DNA of 64,000 nt from Cryptomeria japonica (GCF_030272615.1 NC_081408.1:68055546-68119545); one strand, 5' to 3'. Shown: positions 1 through 11,923, numbered from the stretch's first letter. The notes: a model not told the origin generated them from the letters alone. Translations and numbers: made by a program.

Positions 1-499
1 TTTGGGTTCTTGAAGAGATTAGCTGATGAACTTTTCTATTGAGAACTTCTATCTCCTGGTCTATTTCATCTTGGTCTGGGAATATTTCTTCTGAATTTGA
101 CATACAGAATTAGTCAATATCTATTAAACTAATGTTTTTATCAATAGTCCATGGTACATAATCCACCCTAACATTTGAACTACTCCTATGTCTTCCAGAT
201 ATAATAGTATGAAAAATTCTTGGATGCAAGTTTTGGGCATCTTCATTACTACCAAACAAACCCGTATGAAATCCCAAGATATCTTGCTTATATTCTCGGG
301 GAGAAGAATTATAATTTGCATAAATAGGTCTCTGAGAAGACTTACTTGTATGAGTACTTTTCTGCATCCATGCAGTATTGGTTGGTTCATATGCAATTAC
401 TCTTTTTTGGCCCTTTTGGGCCGGCTCAGGCAATCCCTCCTGCAATTTCTCATGAGGATTCCTCCTCATATAAGACCTTGTGTTCTTCCCTCTCTGCAT
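1..499 (-). pseudogene. Element Y gag-like frame, 5' part
   Basis: The frame is open from 499 down to the window edge except for one TAG near 107. It starts MQRGKNTRSYMRRNPHEKL and is rich in Arg, Lys, Gln and Ser. After the stop the same frame continues with an acidic, coiled-coil-like stretch (SNSEEIFPDQDEIDQEIEVL). It begins about 280 bases after the primer-binding site, where the gag of a gypsy element is expected. No capsid core or zinc knuckle is reached before the edge, so the gag call rests mainly on position. It could also be a leader-encoded accessory frame. Confidence 0.45.
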
Positions 500-780
500 T
501 ATAAGAGTTTCCTTGGAAAATACTTGTACCTTCTAAGATCACTGGTTATTACTTTTAAAACAAAGTTGCCACCCACAAATGAGATAATAAGAAAATCTTA
601 AACTCAGTAAAACCTTTTACAAGAAATAATGAGATAAGGAAAATATCTTGAGAGAGAAAATATTAAGAAACATAGGAATAAAACAACCTGTTCACAAAGA
701 TGAAGCCTATGTAGATCTAAACAAACTTTTAGGTGTTACAAGCAATTGATTTGCAATATAGGTTTTTACACTAGGACTAT
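500..780 (-). other. Element Y leader between PBS and gag
   Basis: This is A/T-rich sequence without a coherent frame. On the minus strand it joins the PBS to the gag-like frame and so corresponds to an untranslated leader. No further signal is seen. Confidence 0.4.
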
Positions 781-798
781 TCCCGAGCAGAGTCACCA
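778..798 (-). promoter_or_regulatory. Element Y primer-binding site, tRNA-Arg-like
   Basis: Minus strand from 798 reads TGGTGACTCTGCTCGGGAA. It resembles the X site at 55939 (TGGCGACTATGCTGGGGATC) and the complement of the 3' end of plant tRNA-Arg(ACG), with a few substitutions. The LTR end (CA) lies a few bases upstream at about 803-806. Confidence 0.6.
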
Positions 799-805
799 CT
801 TTTGT

Positions 806-1744
806 TGTCCTTAGATTCTCATTTCCCTGTCCTCTCTGTAAGAAAAATTAAAACCTTTGTTGCATGTGGAGAGAAACACTAAGAAAATAAGAAGTCCAAA
901 ATAACATATAACAAGGTTATACAAAACCTTCTACACTTTAAGCTTATCTGAAGCTCAGGTGGGTATACCTCTTGTGAATACTATTCACTATTATAATATA
1001 AGATTTACAGTAACCAGTGTTAGAAATCTATGAACCTCATCACCTTAACAATAAATAAACTTGAAAGAAAACATGTGTTCATTTTCAGTCTTGATCCCAA
1101 GAAAGATAGAAAAAACTCCATAAATGATACCAGTGCCTTATCCAGGCTATAGAGTCACCCAAACTATGCAAGAATTCTGAATTTGGACATTCACATACAT
1201 CCTATCACTTCGACTTTATCAACCTATAATATATTCCTGACATATATGTAAGTTCTTCCTTTATGCTAAACCCGTTTATCAAATCCAAGCAGAAATAACT
1301 ATTGATTCACTATAGAGGGGTTTTACGTATATTTAATTCCTCTCCTTGAGAGAAAAACCTAAAACACATTTGTAAGCTTGCCTTGCAATCCCCATTCAAT
1401 CAAATAACCCTAGATTATTTAAAAGAACATAGTAAATCAATAAAATGCATGCAAGAAGACAACAAAAATATGGGCACAAAATGATCTAATCTTTGTATTA
1501 ATATCCATTCTCAATAAATCATACATAAATCGAGGTACTTTTTGAAAACTAGAAGACCTTACATAAATTTTGGTAGAGTTTCTTTACAAGTTCTTGTGAT
1601 AACATATTCTCAAGTCCTAGTATCCATTTATAATGATATGGATGCAAACAAGCTTCAGACTCTCCTAGGAATAGTTTGTTACAACCGCAATTTCCTCCAA
1701 AAAGAGGTTACAAATCACTTTCACTCCTAGCTACTTGAAAGTTG
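806..1744 (-). other. Element Y LTR, 3' portion (probable R-U5)
   Basis: This non-coding stretch lies between the stop of the LTR frame and the PBS. It is A/T-rich and contains TATA-like runs on the minus strand near 985-1000 and 1225. By comparison with X (54958-55929, also about 1 kb) it should hold the promoter for genomic RNA plus R and U5. I cannot place the transcription start. Confidence 0.4.
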
Positions 1745-4700
1745 TTACAACGCTGCAACATCAATTGCTTGCTCTTGATCCTCCGCTTCTTGCATTGTGT
1801 ATTTGTTTTTACATTCTTGAAATACGTCATCATTGGGCCAAGAGTGACTAATAATTTTCTTCTTCAATTTATTCAATCTTTTCTAGATGTTCCTCAGCTG
1901 TTGAACTTTAGTTTCTAGAAAATTGTAGTGTGACTTTATCTTCTCAATCTCTTCAATTGTTCTAATGAATAAAGATGCATCATCTAAGTTGATAACATCA
2001 TTTATTCATTGAGATAAGTTATGGCCTAACTCGCCAAGCCAAACTTCCCCATCCTTTATTTTGTTGGCACTAACAAAACCTCCAGGAAACAATTCAAACT
2101 TCTGGTTAGCATTTTATTTTCTATATAGGTTGGCCTTTCTTTCCAGACTGGATCTCTTCTCTACTAGCCTGGACATGCCCTTTACCAATTCATAGGTAGC
2201 CTTAATGGTGGCATCAACATTTTCCTCTTCATGAGATGAGCACATCATCTCCAAGTCCCCTTCTCTGGCCATCCATTTATTCAAAATTGGCTCCAAGGCC
2301 ACCTTGTCTTCCTTTAAAGCCGTTAACATGCTCAAAACCCTCTTCATATATATGTAAACAATAAAATCTCTCACTATGTCAACAAACTTCAAAATTGTGC
2401 CCCTAATCTTTTCCTAATATTTACTTGCAAATAAGGCTTGAGCCTGCTTTAGTTTTTCCATCTCATCTTGAATGGACTTAGTGGATTGGAAGCCGGGATT
2501 TATAGGGGACAAGGGGAATTCAATGATGGGACTACCAGATGGAGGTTTAGCTAGAGAAGATGCAATCATCAAAGTAGAGGATTCACCTTGACGATGTTGC
2601 CCTGATATTTGATTCTTCAATCTGGAAATCATACTGTCCCTCTAAGCTATTTCATCTTTGACTTGATTGTAGGCTTTCAAAATTACCTCCAACTTAACCT
2701 GGAGATCAACCTTTTCCTTGGCCTCTTTCTCAACCACAACCATGTTGAATTTGGCTGATTCCAGGATTGTGCCAGCACCCTCCACTACCCCTGTGTCTTT
2801 TACCCTCTTTATAATTATGCCTCTAAGATAGCTTGATTCTAAAGTGTCTTTCCTCTTTTTGTTCTCTTCCCTCTTTAGTGACCATATAACTAAAGCAGCA
2901 TGATCGTTACTATAAGTTATTCCTTCTAGAGGCTTTGTCTCCTTCCTCACAACCTCTATCACTAATGCATCTGCTATATCCCATTAAAGGAGAATCAAAA
3001 CCCCTACCTCTGCAATCATTTTCCTCCCTTGTTCTGGGGTGATGTTGCTGAATTCTGTCAACATTTCTTGCTTTATGTCTACTTCAACTGCAGATGCATC
3101 TTTGTGAGGATTTTCATTTTTTTTTTCTCACATCTTGCCTTAAATTGGCCTATATTCCTCCTCCAAACAAACTACAAGAATGACCCTATTTTGATGAAAT
3201 TATCATCTGCCAAAAATTCTTCACTGGCCTACTTAATGATAGGGTCCAGTTCTTTACCTATGAAGTCCTCTGCAGTTAGGTCCATTTGTACACTTGTTGG
3301 TTCTTCGGGCATTCCTTCTTGCAATTCCTCATAAGTGAGGGCAATTTTCCCAAGGCTTCCTAATTGTAGTAGTTGTTCTGCTACTACATGTTCATCCCCT
3401 ACATGTGTTGGGGATTGGGAGGGGGAATACAAGGGCTCATCTATCTCTACTTCTGCCCCTACTTTCTGCCTTTTGGGGGAGTCTAGAATCTCAACAATAT
3501 CTTCCAATGCTCTTTTACCTTTTGAAGTAGAAGGCTCTTCCCTTATTGGCATTACTACACTGTACTTTGACCTTTTCTGCACTGTGTATTTTCCTAGGGA
3601 GATCACCTTGGATAAGGAAGGGTTAGCTAAAGCCAATTTGGCTTTTTCAGGGTTGGCTTTCATCACAACCTCCTTCTTTTCCTTAAGGGTTTGCATAGGA
3701 TCCTAAAAGTAATCTATCAAAAATCTAATCTTTTCTTGAAAAGGTTAAAAACTGACAAGGGGATCATAACCACTGTCAAAATAATGAATGAAGTCCAAAA
3801 CTTTCTTGTAAGCTAACCATTTTTCTTTCCTAACTTCTTGCTCAACAAGATTGAACTCGTTCCTTATTAAATCCTCAGGGAAATGGAACTGGTGTGTCTT
3901 ACCTCTGCATACGACTCTCTTCTTAAACTTACCATTAAATTAGTCTTTAGGGTCAGCAAACCTTGCCACTGCAGTAGACAACCTGTATGGCTAAAAGAAG
4001 TCATCAAAATGTGTCCAACCACCCTTGGTGATTACAAACTAATGTGCTACAGTGACAGTTGGGAAAATTGTTCCTTTTCCCCTATTTGTCAATTCTGCTT
4101 CTTGCAAACCTCCAATTTGCCTCAAGACTTCAGCAATTCCTATCTTCAATGGGACTTGATAGGGGAGAAAATATGGAGTTCCTCTGAAACCAAACACTCT
4201 AAACATAGTAGAGATAGGGTACAAATATATGTCACCCCAATTATGCACAATCTTAATATCCTTAGCAAATTCCTTAGGCCTAAGGAATTCAAGGAGAGCT
4301 TTAGGGATCCTAGGGTTCTGTGGGCACAAAAGGATTATAAGCATAGATGCAAAATATCTATCAAATTTTAGGTAACTTGTATCTTCTCTATCCCAAGATA
4401 AGATTGTGCTCCACAACTGAACTGGCATCTCCTCACCATCCTTTTCCTTGATCAAGTCCATTTCATTGGCAAAATATTCAACACCTTTAAATAAAAACAT
4501 GTGCATGAGGAGAGAGTACCATCCAAAAGGTCTGTCCACCTTAGCATTTTTTATCCCTTTCAATCTGTCATGAATGGAATCAATGAGGTAAGGTGCAAAA
4601 TCAAAAGTCACTTCTAGAGATGCGTTCAAAATTTGTTCTATCATGAGCATGTAGTGGGTTGGCATAGTGGTTTCTGCATCCTCCCCAAAAATTTGACATA

Positions 4701-5325
4701 AGGACCAATACATCCCTGTAGTGCTCAAAGTGAACAAGTTTAATGAAAACAATTCCATGGTGCTAGGGCCTACAACTGTCAATCCTCTTATTTTGGTGAA
4801 GAATTCCTTCAAGGGGCCATTTCTGAGGTGGTCTCTCTGTGCATTATAAACCTATGCAAGTGTTTCAAAATTGATGGGCTTTAAATAATTTGACACCTCA
4901 CCGAGTCTGAACACTTTCCTGAACTCATCATCATTTATCTCAATTAGAGACTCACCATTTACCATCTTTATTGTCCAGATATTAGGGTCATAATTATTTG
5001 CAATTTGGGTTAATAGGTCCATGTCCATGAAAAGTCCAGGGACTATGAGCTTCCCAACATCTAATTCCCATATACTATTCATAGGAGCAGGGGAATTTCT
5101 CTGGCTAAAACCCACTCTAAAAAGTCCCAAAACTAAAATTCCTATTTGGGGATCCCTTAACTAGTTCCCTTTATCATATAGGCCATCGCCAATTCTCAGG
5201 TGGGCAACTTTAGGGACCAATTCTTTCATTTTACCAGTAGCATTAGTTGACCTAGTCAACCGCTCTAAAAAAAATCACAAATGGCTCTCTCCTGATAATT
5301 TATCTTCCTTGTGAAATCTATTCAT
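1745..5325 (-). pseudogene. Element Y LTR-borne reading frame of unknown function (about 1,190 codons)
   Basis: The frame starts at ATG 5325 (MNRFHKEDKLSGE) and stays in one frame to about 3130. There a run of ten A's (minus strand) near 3119-3128 marks a one-base slip; it then continues in the next frame to a stop at 1745-1747. It carries several in-frame stops. The N-terminal half has hydrophobic, Trp- and Pro-containing segments (IWTIKMVNGESLIEI, YLIDSIHDRLKGIK, FGWYSLLMHMFLF, VFGFRGTPYFLPY). The middle is charged and low in complexity (KRALEDIVEILDSPKRQKV), and the C-terminal third looks coiled-coil. The same order occurs in the X LTR frame, for example IRMTKGNVIAKL and IISDNICDQLLKLK. 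It has none of the RT, integrase or protease motifs. I do not recognise the family; a distant gag or PMD-type origin is possible. Confidence 0.6.
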
Positions 5326-5639
5326 GGTGCCATCTCAGAATTATAGTTATTTCAATTAAAACTGAGACAAATTTATGAGAAAACAAGCCCCCAGTGATAG
5401 CAATTTCAACTGTAATTGTTAAGCATTTTTTTAGAAACTTACTTGTGGCTTGAAAAACTTCGCTCTGTGCATCAGTTCCTCTACAAGACTCTTCGAATTG
5501 ACACTAACATTTCAGCTGATGTGAAGCTTATTATGGTAACTGAGCATTGATTAGAAACATTTAAGCCACATGCTTCGGTAATCAATTCATAATTGAATTC
5601 AAAAAATGGCTCTAGTGGACCACAAAGAATTTTCTAAGT
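5326..5639 (-). other. Upstream region of the Y LTR frame
   Basis: This stretch lies just upstream of the Y frame start. No clear frame and no strong TATA box is seen. Faint, unaligned resemblance to the 128-bp repeat (TTCG-rich words) appears near 5455. Confidence 0.3.
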
Positions 5640-7040
5640 GTCTTGCCTTTTCACTATTTCATGAAAGATAAGAAACTCACATCTCTTCAATACTAAACAA
5701 CACCATCTGTCGGATCATGCAAGAAGTGCACGTTCTTTACCTTACCTGAGTCATCCTTCTTATAAATGTGCCCCACCATCCTTTTGCTACTTCGTGAAGG
5801 ATAAAGATCTTGCATCTTCATCATGCAAAACAACACTAGCCATTGGATCATCCACTATCTGCTCAATCGTTATTCTTCATGGCGACTGCTTGTCTATTCA
5901 AGTAACCGTGATTGCCATCGCTAGTGGTTCTTCACTGCTTTGTGAAAGGTAACCATCTCGCATCTCTACCAAGTGAAGCGACGAGCAGCGTTTGATCAAC
6001 TTCAAGTTGATTGGTCTTTATTCTCTTTAGTCTTCAAAGTGGGCCCTCTTAGCAAACTCACTTGTTTGTGAACTTCCTTTAAGTATCTTCCACGTGGCTA
6101 TCACTTATTTTTTAAAGCAATCTGCCAGTCGCCACATCCAAAATGCCACGTGTTTCATCGTACCATGCATTTTATCAACACCACCACCTTTTTAAATGGA
6201 CTAATCCCAAGATCTAGTTGAAGCCATGTGTCCCTTTGATAGAACACTTTCTTTGTTAGTCGTTCATCCAGCTGTATCACCACCTACACCACCATGTCAC
6301 AACCAGCTCTGTTTCGCTGTTTTGTGAAGAATAAACTTTGTGTTACTTTAGGCTACAAAACAATGTGCACCGTCTGATCAACTTCAAGTTGATCAGGCTT
6401 TAAAATTGGGAACCGTATATAAGCCGGGCCCACCATCCTTTTGCTGCTTCGCGAAGGATAAAAATCTTGCAACTTCGCCATGCGAAACAACATAGACCGT
6501 CAGATCATCTAGGAGATGCACTTTCTTTACCTTACGAGCCACCCTTTCAGCTAGGCCCACTGCCTTTTCACTGCTTCGTGAAAGGTTAAGACCTTGCAAC
6601 TTCACCATGCAAAACAACACAAACTATTATATTATCTCAAAATTGTTGGACCTTTAACCAAGGGATCCGCTTACCTTTGGGGCCCACCATTCTTTCGCTA
6701 CTTCATGAAGGATAAAAACCGTGTTACTTCAGGTTGCGAAACCACACAAACTATTGGATCTTCTTCGAGATGCACATTCTTTAAACCAAGGAAAGTGCTC
6801 ACGTGGGGGGCCCAATATTCTTTCGCTGCTTCGTGAAGGATAAATATCTCACAAATTTTCATTGTGAAACAATGCAGACCATTGGATCTTCTTCGAGATG
6901 CACATTCTTTAAACCAAGGAAAGTGCTCACCTGGGGGGCTCGCCATTCTTTCACTGCTTCATGAAGGATAAATATCTCATAGCTTTTCATTGTGAAACAA
7001 AATGGACCGTTGGATCTTGCCAGATGTGTACTCTCTTTAC
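5640..7040 (-). repeat. Degenerate tandem array, about 128-bp period
   Basis: The plus-strand core CTGCTTCGTGAAGGATAAA recurs near 5650, 5777, 5930, 6315, 6441, 6569, 6697, 6825 and 6953. The last five units are spaced at exactly 128 bases (starts 6434, 6562, 6690, 6818, 6946). Each unit also repeats a downstream word like GGATCTTCTTCGAGATGCAC and TTCTTTAMM. Copy 6445 contains the perfect palindrome CTTCGCGAAG. Units before about 6430 are less regular (122-152 bp, with a gap near 6010-6300). In element Y this places the array in U3, upstream of the LTR frame. Confidence 0.8.
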
Positions 7041-8670
7041 ATCACTTGACAGGTAAAGATAAAATGAAGATAAGACTTACGAAAAGGGTACAAAATTAAA
7101 AGAAATTTATGTCCCGCCTAGGCAAGAAACTTAAAAGGAACCCCTTTCCAACAATAACCGACCCTTCCACTTAAGTGGAAAAAGTAACAAGAAAATAGAA
7201 CACAGGGCTTACTAGATAGAAACAAAAAGGGTAAAATTGCAAGAACCCTAAACCCCTAGACAAAAAACACTATAAATTAGAAAGAAACCATGGAAGCCAA
7301 ACAATTGAAAGGATTAAAAAAACAAAATCTCCCAAAATTCTAAATAGTGATAACAACCCCCCCCCCACCCCCCTTAAGATGTCAACATAGGCTAATGGTG
7401 ATATCTTAAGGAAAGTTGAACAAGGATACCTACCTTCATCACAAAGAAGATATCCGCTATGCAAACAATGTCATAAATCCAAGCAAGAGAGAGAATACAC
7501 TTAAAGCAAGGATAATATAGTTGAAAAGAGATATCTTGTTGTAAGTGTAAAGGTGATCCTTGGAGGAAAAGAGATATTTGTTCAAAAAGACATCTACCCC
7601 CAAGAGGAGTTGTCTTAGACAAATATAACATCTTCTAGAAAAAATTAAAGAACAAGAATGCAATCCTTCCTCCTATTTCTAGGTGAAATGGATTCTTGAT
7701 GAGGGATGAATCACTTTTATCCCCCAGAGGGATGATTGTATTTAACATAGATGTACATAACCAAGTGTAATAGAGTTCGTAGTCAAGGATCAACACTTCT
7801 TGTATAAGAGAGAATCCTTAAGCCAATAACCAACAATTCTACACAAGGAATGACATCAAGTAATAGAACTCACACCATCCACTTAATAGGGCAAAGTGGA
7901 TCCCTAGAGAAAGAGAGAAAGAAGGATCATTTCCCGCCAATCTAGGGGACAATGAGAAGAGCTTACACAATCTACTAGAGAGAGATTAGACATAAGAAAA
8001 TGTGCAATGAACTTACATGAACACATGCAAGAAAAGACTTTAGTAAATGTAAAATACATGTGTCAAGAAGTGGTAATCTTTGAAAAGAAGAGAGAAAAAG
8101 CATCATAGATTCCCCAAGGGGGATTAGTCATAAAAGCATATGATTGTAAGAAATGATAATCACATATGAACAATGCAACCCCTAAAGAAAATAATGATAC
8201 AAGGGAAAGGAGTGAAAGTCCTTGCCCCCCAAGTAAGGAGAACAAGGAGAAATATTACACATTTTCTAATGGTGATTAGTTTCAAGTGATATGTTGTCCT
8301 AGTGGAACAAATCCTTTCAAGGAAGGGATACATACTTCCCAAGAGATCATTCCTTGCTAAGGGACATATCATACTTGTGAATAATCAAAACCACAGAAGA
8401 GGTAATATTTCCAAAATAATGAAGGTAAGAGAAGAAGTGCAATACTCATTGAAGATGCCCCTCTCCAAGAAAAGAGGAAAACCAAAGAACAATTAGATGC
8501 TCCTATAGGAATATCCCTATGCAATAAAAGAGATCTAATAATGAATAATGCACAAAGATAGAGATAACTATAAGGAAGAAGGAAAATGGACTTAATGTTG
8601 CTACCCCAAATCATGTTAAAGTGAAATAATACCACCACTAATGATAAAGAGCCCCTGGTAATTGGGCTAG
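7041..8670 (-). other. Element C internal non-coding region
   Basis: No frame here resembles a known protein; the short open frames on the minus strand are Phe/Leu/Ser-rich translations of T-rich sequence. On the minus strand words such as CCCCTTGGGG recur, and a G-rich run (plus-strand C run at 7363-7374) resembles a polypurine tract, although the sequence after it does not match the C LTR start. A 12-bp palindrome CCACTTAAGTGG lies at about 7158. The part below about 7360 may already be the start of the Y LTR. Confidence 0.4.
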
Positions 8671-9880
8671 TTATGCCATAGGGTGAAGAGCAACATGAAG
8701 GGAAAAGAAGTGGTAAGGCACGATGTTTTTACCAAGAAAGACAACTAGATCCTCTGTGAGACAAATGTGTGCAAGATCATATTGTAGTTGAACAAATTTC
8801 TTAAATGCATAACATTTTCCAATAGAATGTGAATATAAATCACGAAAAATGCAATATTCAATACCTTTCACTTGCTTAAGATTTTGTTTTTATTTTGAGG
8901 AGGAAAGGAAATGTTCTTGTCATATTTCAACCTCCAATAGATTCTTGCAGCTAATATGTTAGGATGGTAAATATTGTCTTCCCATGAAGAAGAGGGTTTG
9001 TTAGAAGAAGGTTTTTCATTATCCACAATTTTAATTTTGCCACTATCTATGCCATCTTGAATTGATTTTTGAAACTCAGGGCAATCATCAACATTATGGT
9101 CATGGGTTTGATAAAATGAACAAAAACGACGCTTTGAAGAAGAAGCAGTCTTGTGGGCCCTCTTGATTTTTTTTTTAAGGTAATCTTGAAAGTTTTGAAG
9201 TCTACGAAATTCCTCAACAGAAAGATGGGTACCACTTCCTAGGCCTCTTGTAGTAGTTTGTGTAGGAGGGTTTATAGGGACACGAATTCCATGCTAAAAT
9301 TTCCCAATTTCTTGTCCTTTAAAACCTTGATTTATAATTATATGAAAGCCATGACTATAAGAATGTTGCAATTGAATAGATGGAGGAACTAGATTATAAA
9401 TTTCTTTGAAATCTGATGTGTAAGGAGGCAGAAAATGATTTGTAGATGAAGGAGGAGTATCATGTGAAATGCGAATCTCTTTGCCTTTATCAATCTTATC
9501 ATTTTTGGAAGACTGGGGAGGAATATCTTCATCATCTAAAAGCTCATTTTTAGTGATTTCCATGTGAGGCTAAAGGTAATGAATACAATGCATGACATCA
9601 TCCTCCCTACATAGACTTTGATGTTGAAGATAGGTCCTAGGAGAATAAGGAGGATCTAAAGATGTAAGAATGTTGATGTTATCATATTCCCCCCTTTTCT
9701 CAAGGGTGTGTGTAGAAGAGGAAGATGGATCCATATTACTTTCCAATGCTTTCTCTCTTGTAGAGAGATCATTGGGTAAAGCATTAGATCTCATTTCCTT
9801 CATACAAGATACCCTAGGAGAGGTACAAGGGTTAGGATCTTTAGGTTTAGGATCTATAAAAGCCTTGAGGTAATTAACAT
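8671..9880 (-). pseudogene. Element C gag-like protein with Cys/His motif
   Basis: One minus-strand frame runs from about 9880 (FSYVNYLKAFIDPKPKD) through stops at 9570 and 9294 to about 8880, then shifts by one base and continues to 8671. The middle has the pattern FCSFYQTHDHNVDDC followed by a helical PEFQKSIQDGIDSGKI. This is the derived zinc-binding motif plus helix typical of gypsy gag proteins (C, H, H, C spacing, then LI..G). A second, weaker motif CIFRDLYSHSIGKC follows after the frameshift, again with a helix (AFKKFVQLQYD). Two tandem knuckle-like modules are unusual. No capsid core is obvious, and the length is about 400 codons. Confidence 0.6.
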
Positions 9881-10654
9881 AGGAAAATGTGTGTTATTAA
9901 CAACATTACCATAATGCAACATAAATGATATATGAAAGCTTTGAGATCTAATAATTTGGAAATCCTAACAACACAATATGACCAAGTGTTGTGAAGAAAG
10001 AGAAGCAACTGGAAATGGAAGAAACTCTTATTCGACACATGATAAATATATGCAAAAATTAATATAATCACATGTGAAAGAGAAAGTAAATCCAATTTAT
10101 TAATTTCCATTAAAAGTCTCTTAATTGAAATCCGGCTTTGTTGAAAAAGAAGATCTAAAATTAGGACCTTTTTATGAAAATTAATTTTAAGATTTGAATT
10201 GGATGAATTTTGAACTTGTGCTCAACCTTAGAGAGTACTAAAATTGGTAAATTACGCTGATTTTCTAGATCTAAGTAGAAAAATATAGTCAATTTTGTCT
10301 CCCGAAATTTCAGGAAAAATGTCGATCATCATGGAAGGAATGTACACGGTCTGACCAACTTTTTTTAAAATGTCAAAAATAAAAAGATTTTAAAAATTAG
10401 AGTTTTATGATTAAACCACTGAATTTTTAGAATAAAGAAACATGTTTGAATTGCAATTTTGAAATAGAAATTAGATCTCAAACATGCAATTACAATTTTG
10501 CACTTAACAAGCTTCATTTTCTCAAAATGAAAAATTAGGGTTTTTATGCAATTAACCTCTAAAATTTGCAAATAGATCAAACTTGAAAAATGAAAATTTG
10601 AAATTCAAATTGCAATTAACCAGATCTAAGAATGAGAAATTGGAATTAATGTGT
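9881..10654 (-). other. Element C leader
   Basis: A/T-rich sequence with many AAAATTT-type words joins the PBS to the gag-like frame. No coding potential and no clear repeats were seen. Confidence 0.45.
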
Positions 10655-10672
10655 AAGATGTCGGGTTCACCA
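10655..10672 (-). promoter_or_regulatory. Element C primer-binding site
   Basis: The minus strand from 10672 reads TGGTGAACCCGACATCTT, three bases after the LTR end. Element B has nearly the same sequence after its 5' LTR (16879). I could not match it confidently to a particular tRNA. Confidence 0.65.
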
Positions 10673-10675
10673 AAA

Positions 10676-11923
10676 TGTAAAGTGGAAAACTGGATCCTGG
10701 TGACTCCCCACCTAGGAGAGAGAATGGAAGCCACTAGGATGATTTTCACTTGGTAAGAACTTTACATTCAAAAGAGGGGTTGAATTTGCTAGATCCAAAT
10801 CCGAGTGAAACAAGGATGTGGATTTTGAGTGGATTGCAAGTGGTTGAAGTGTGTTGAAGTGTGATTTGCACTCTTTTGTAAATGAGAAAGTGGACTTGTT
10901 GACTCTACAAAAAAAGAGAGTGGAAATGGGTGAAATGAGGTGCTACCAGTTCGAGATCATGCTGTAACTTTGGATATGAACTAATTAAACTGACATGGAT
11001 CTGCCCTACAAATTTGGAGAAAAGTCATCAAGACCATGGCAAGAATGCACATGGTCTTCCACAAAATCCGTGAAACAAAAATGGTTCTTCCATCTTTGCA
11101 AATGAAGCCCGAACCTACAATTATAGTTGCACACCTGCAACCTACACACATAAAGAGAGGGAAAAGGGGGTTATGGATAGGGGTTTACCTTAGTCAAACC
11201 CTGGTTGAGGAATCAACCTAGAAAGAAAGTAATTTCAAATGCTTAAATGTAAACAATGGAGATGTATACCTTGTAGATCTGCAACTTGTTGATGATGATT
11301 ACTTTGCTTCTTGAATGTAACCACAGATGTTGTATGAAATGGCATGTAACATGAAAAAACCCTAACACACACACATACTTGCAAATGAATGTTGTAATGT
11401 TTCTCCAATGGATGAATGAAGAAGACTTAAATGCTTGATAATGACCTTGAAATCTTCTCCTTATGCTCTCTATCTCTTATCATCTTTCTTTTGTCTATGT
11501 GCTATCCATCCATCCTTGAATGAGGGTATTGAATTCCCTTTTTTACATGCCTTAAGGATTAAATTTCAACCACCGAAGGTCGACAAAGAGGAATAACAAA
11601 CCCTGAAGACAAGAAGTGCATAGGAGACCAGGCAGACCAAACATAGGGCCACCTTAGGAGATGGGGACAATGGTGCCACACCACTATCCTAGGGGGACAA
11701 TGGTGCCATGACCCTATCCTAGGGGGGACAAGAGTGCCACGCCCCTGTCTTGCCCTATTTTTGGGCCTGGACAAGGTCTAAAGCAGACACAAAACATAAA
11801 GGAGGAAGAGAGAAGGGTTGGAGATGCAAAAATAGGTCTCATTTAATGAAGGAGATGTCATAATCAAAGTGAGGCTCCCAAATGTGGTTAAAATTGTAGG
11901 GGTCACAATTTTATGACACTACA
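10676..11923 (-). repeat. Element C 5' LTR (1,248 bp)
   Basis: The minus strand begins TGTAGTGTCATAAAATTG at 11923 and ends in CA at 10676, immediately before the PBS. The P gag frame resumes at 11924. Only one copy is in the window. No frame in it looks genuine. Confidence 0.7.

Larger units (their letters stand above)
1..7040 (-). mobile_element. Element Y: gypsy-type element with a long coding LTR, 5' part only
   Basis: Read on the minus strand, this stretch has 128-bp tandem repeats (7040 to 5640), a long reading frame (5325 to 1745), an LTR end near 806, a tRNA-Arg-like primer-binding site at 798-781 and a gag-like frame that runs off the window start. This order (LTR with frame, PBS, gag) is the same as in element X on the plus strand. 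The upstream LTR boundary is not fixed; it lies between about 7040 and 7360, where Y meets element C. The second LTR and pol would lie before position 1. The assignment is inferred from order and from the PBS, because no second LTR of Y is in the window. Confidence 0.6.
7041..11923 (-). mobile_element. Element C: non-autonomous LTR element, 5' part
   Basis: Minus strand order: LTR 11923-10676, PBS 10672-10655, leader, a gag-like frame (9873-8671), then about 1.3 kb without coding potential and a G-rich tract at 7378-7357. No RT, RNase H or integrase is seen. The LTR starts TGTAGTGTCATAAAATTG directly against the P gag frame at 11924, so C inserted into P. Its 3' LTR is not in the window, and the element appears interrupted by Y between 7040 and 7360. 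Confidence 0.65.

Noticed and set aside
188-601. Plus-strand open frame of 137 codons
   Set aside because: It lies opposite the minus-strand gag-like frame of Y, is Ser/Leu/Ile-rich and has no recognisable motif; it is a shadow frame.
3029-3706. Two plus-strand frames at 3029-3334 and 3335-3706
   Set aside because: Both are antisense shadows of the long Y frame, whose motifs and phase are continuous on the minus strand.
7355-7378. G-rich run on the minus strand as polypurine tract with a C 3' LTR after it
   Set aside because: The following sequence (TGTTATCACTATTTAG) does not match the start of the C 5' LTR (TGTAGTGTCATAAAATTG), so a complete C element cannot be claimed here.
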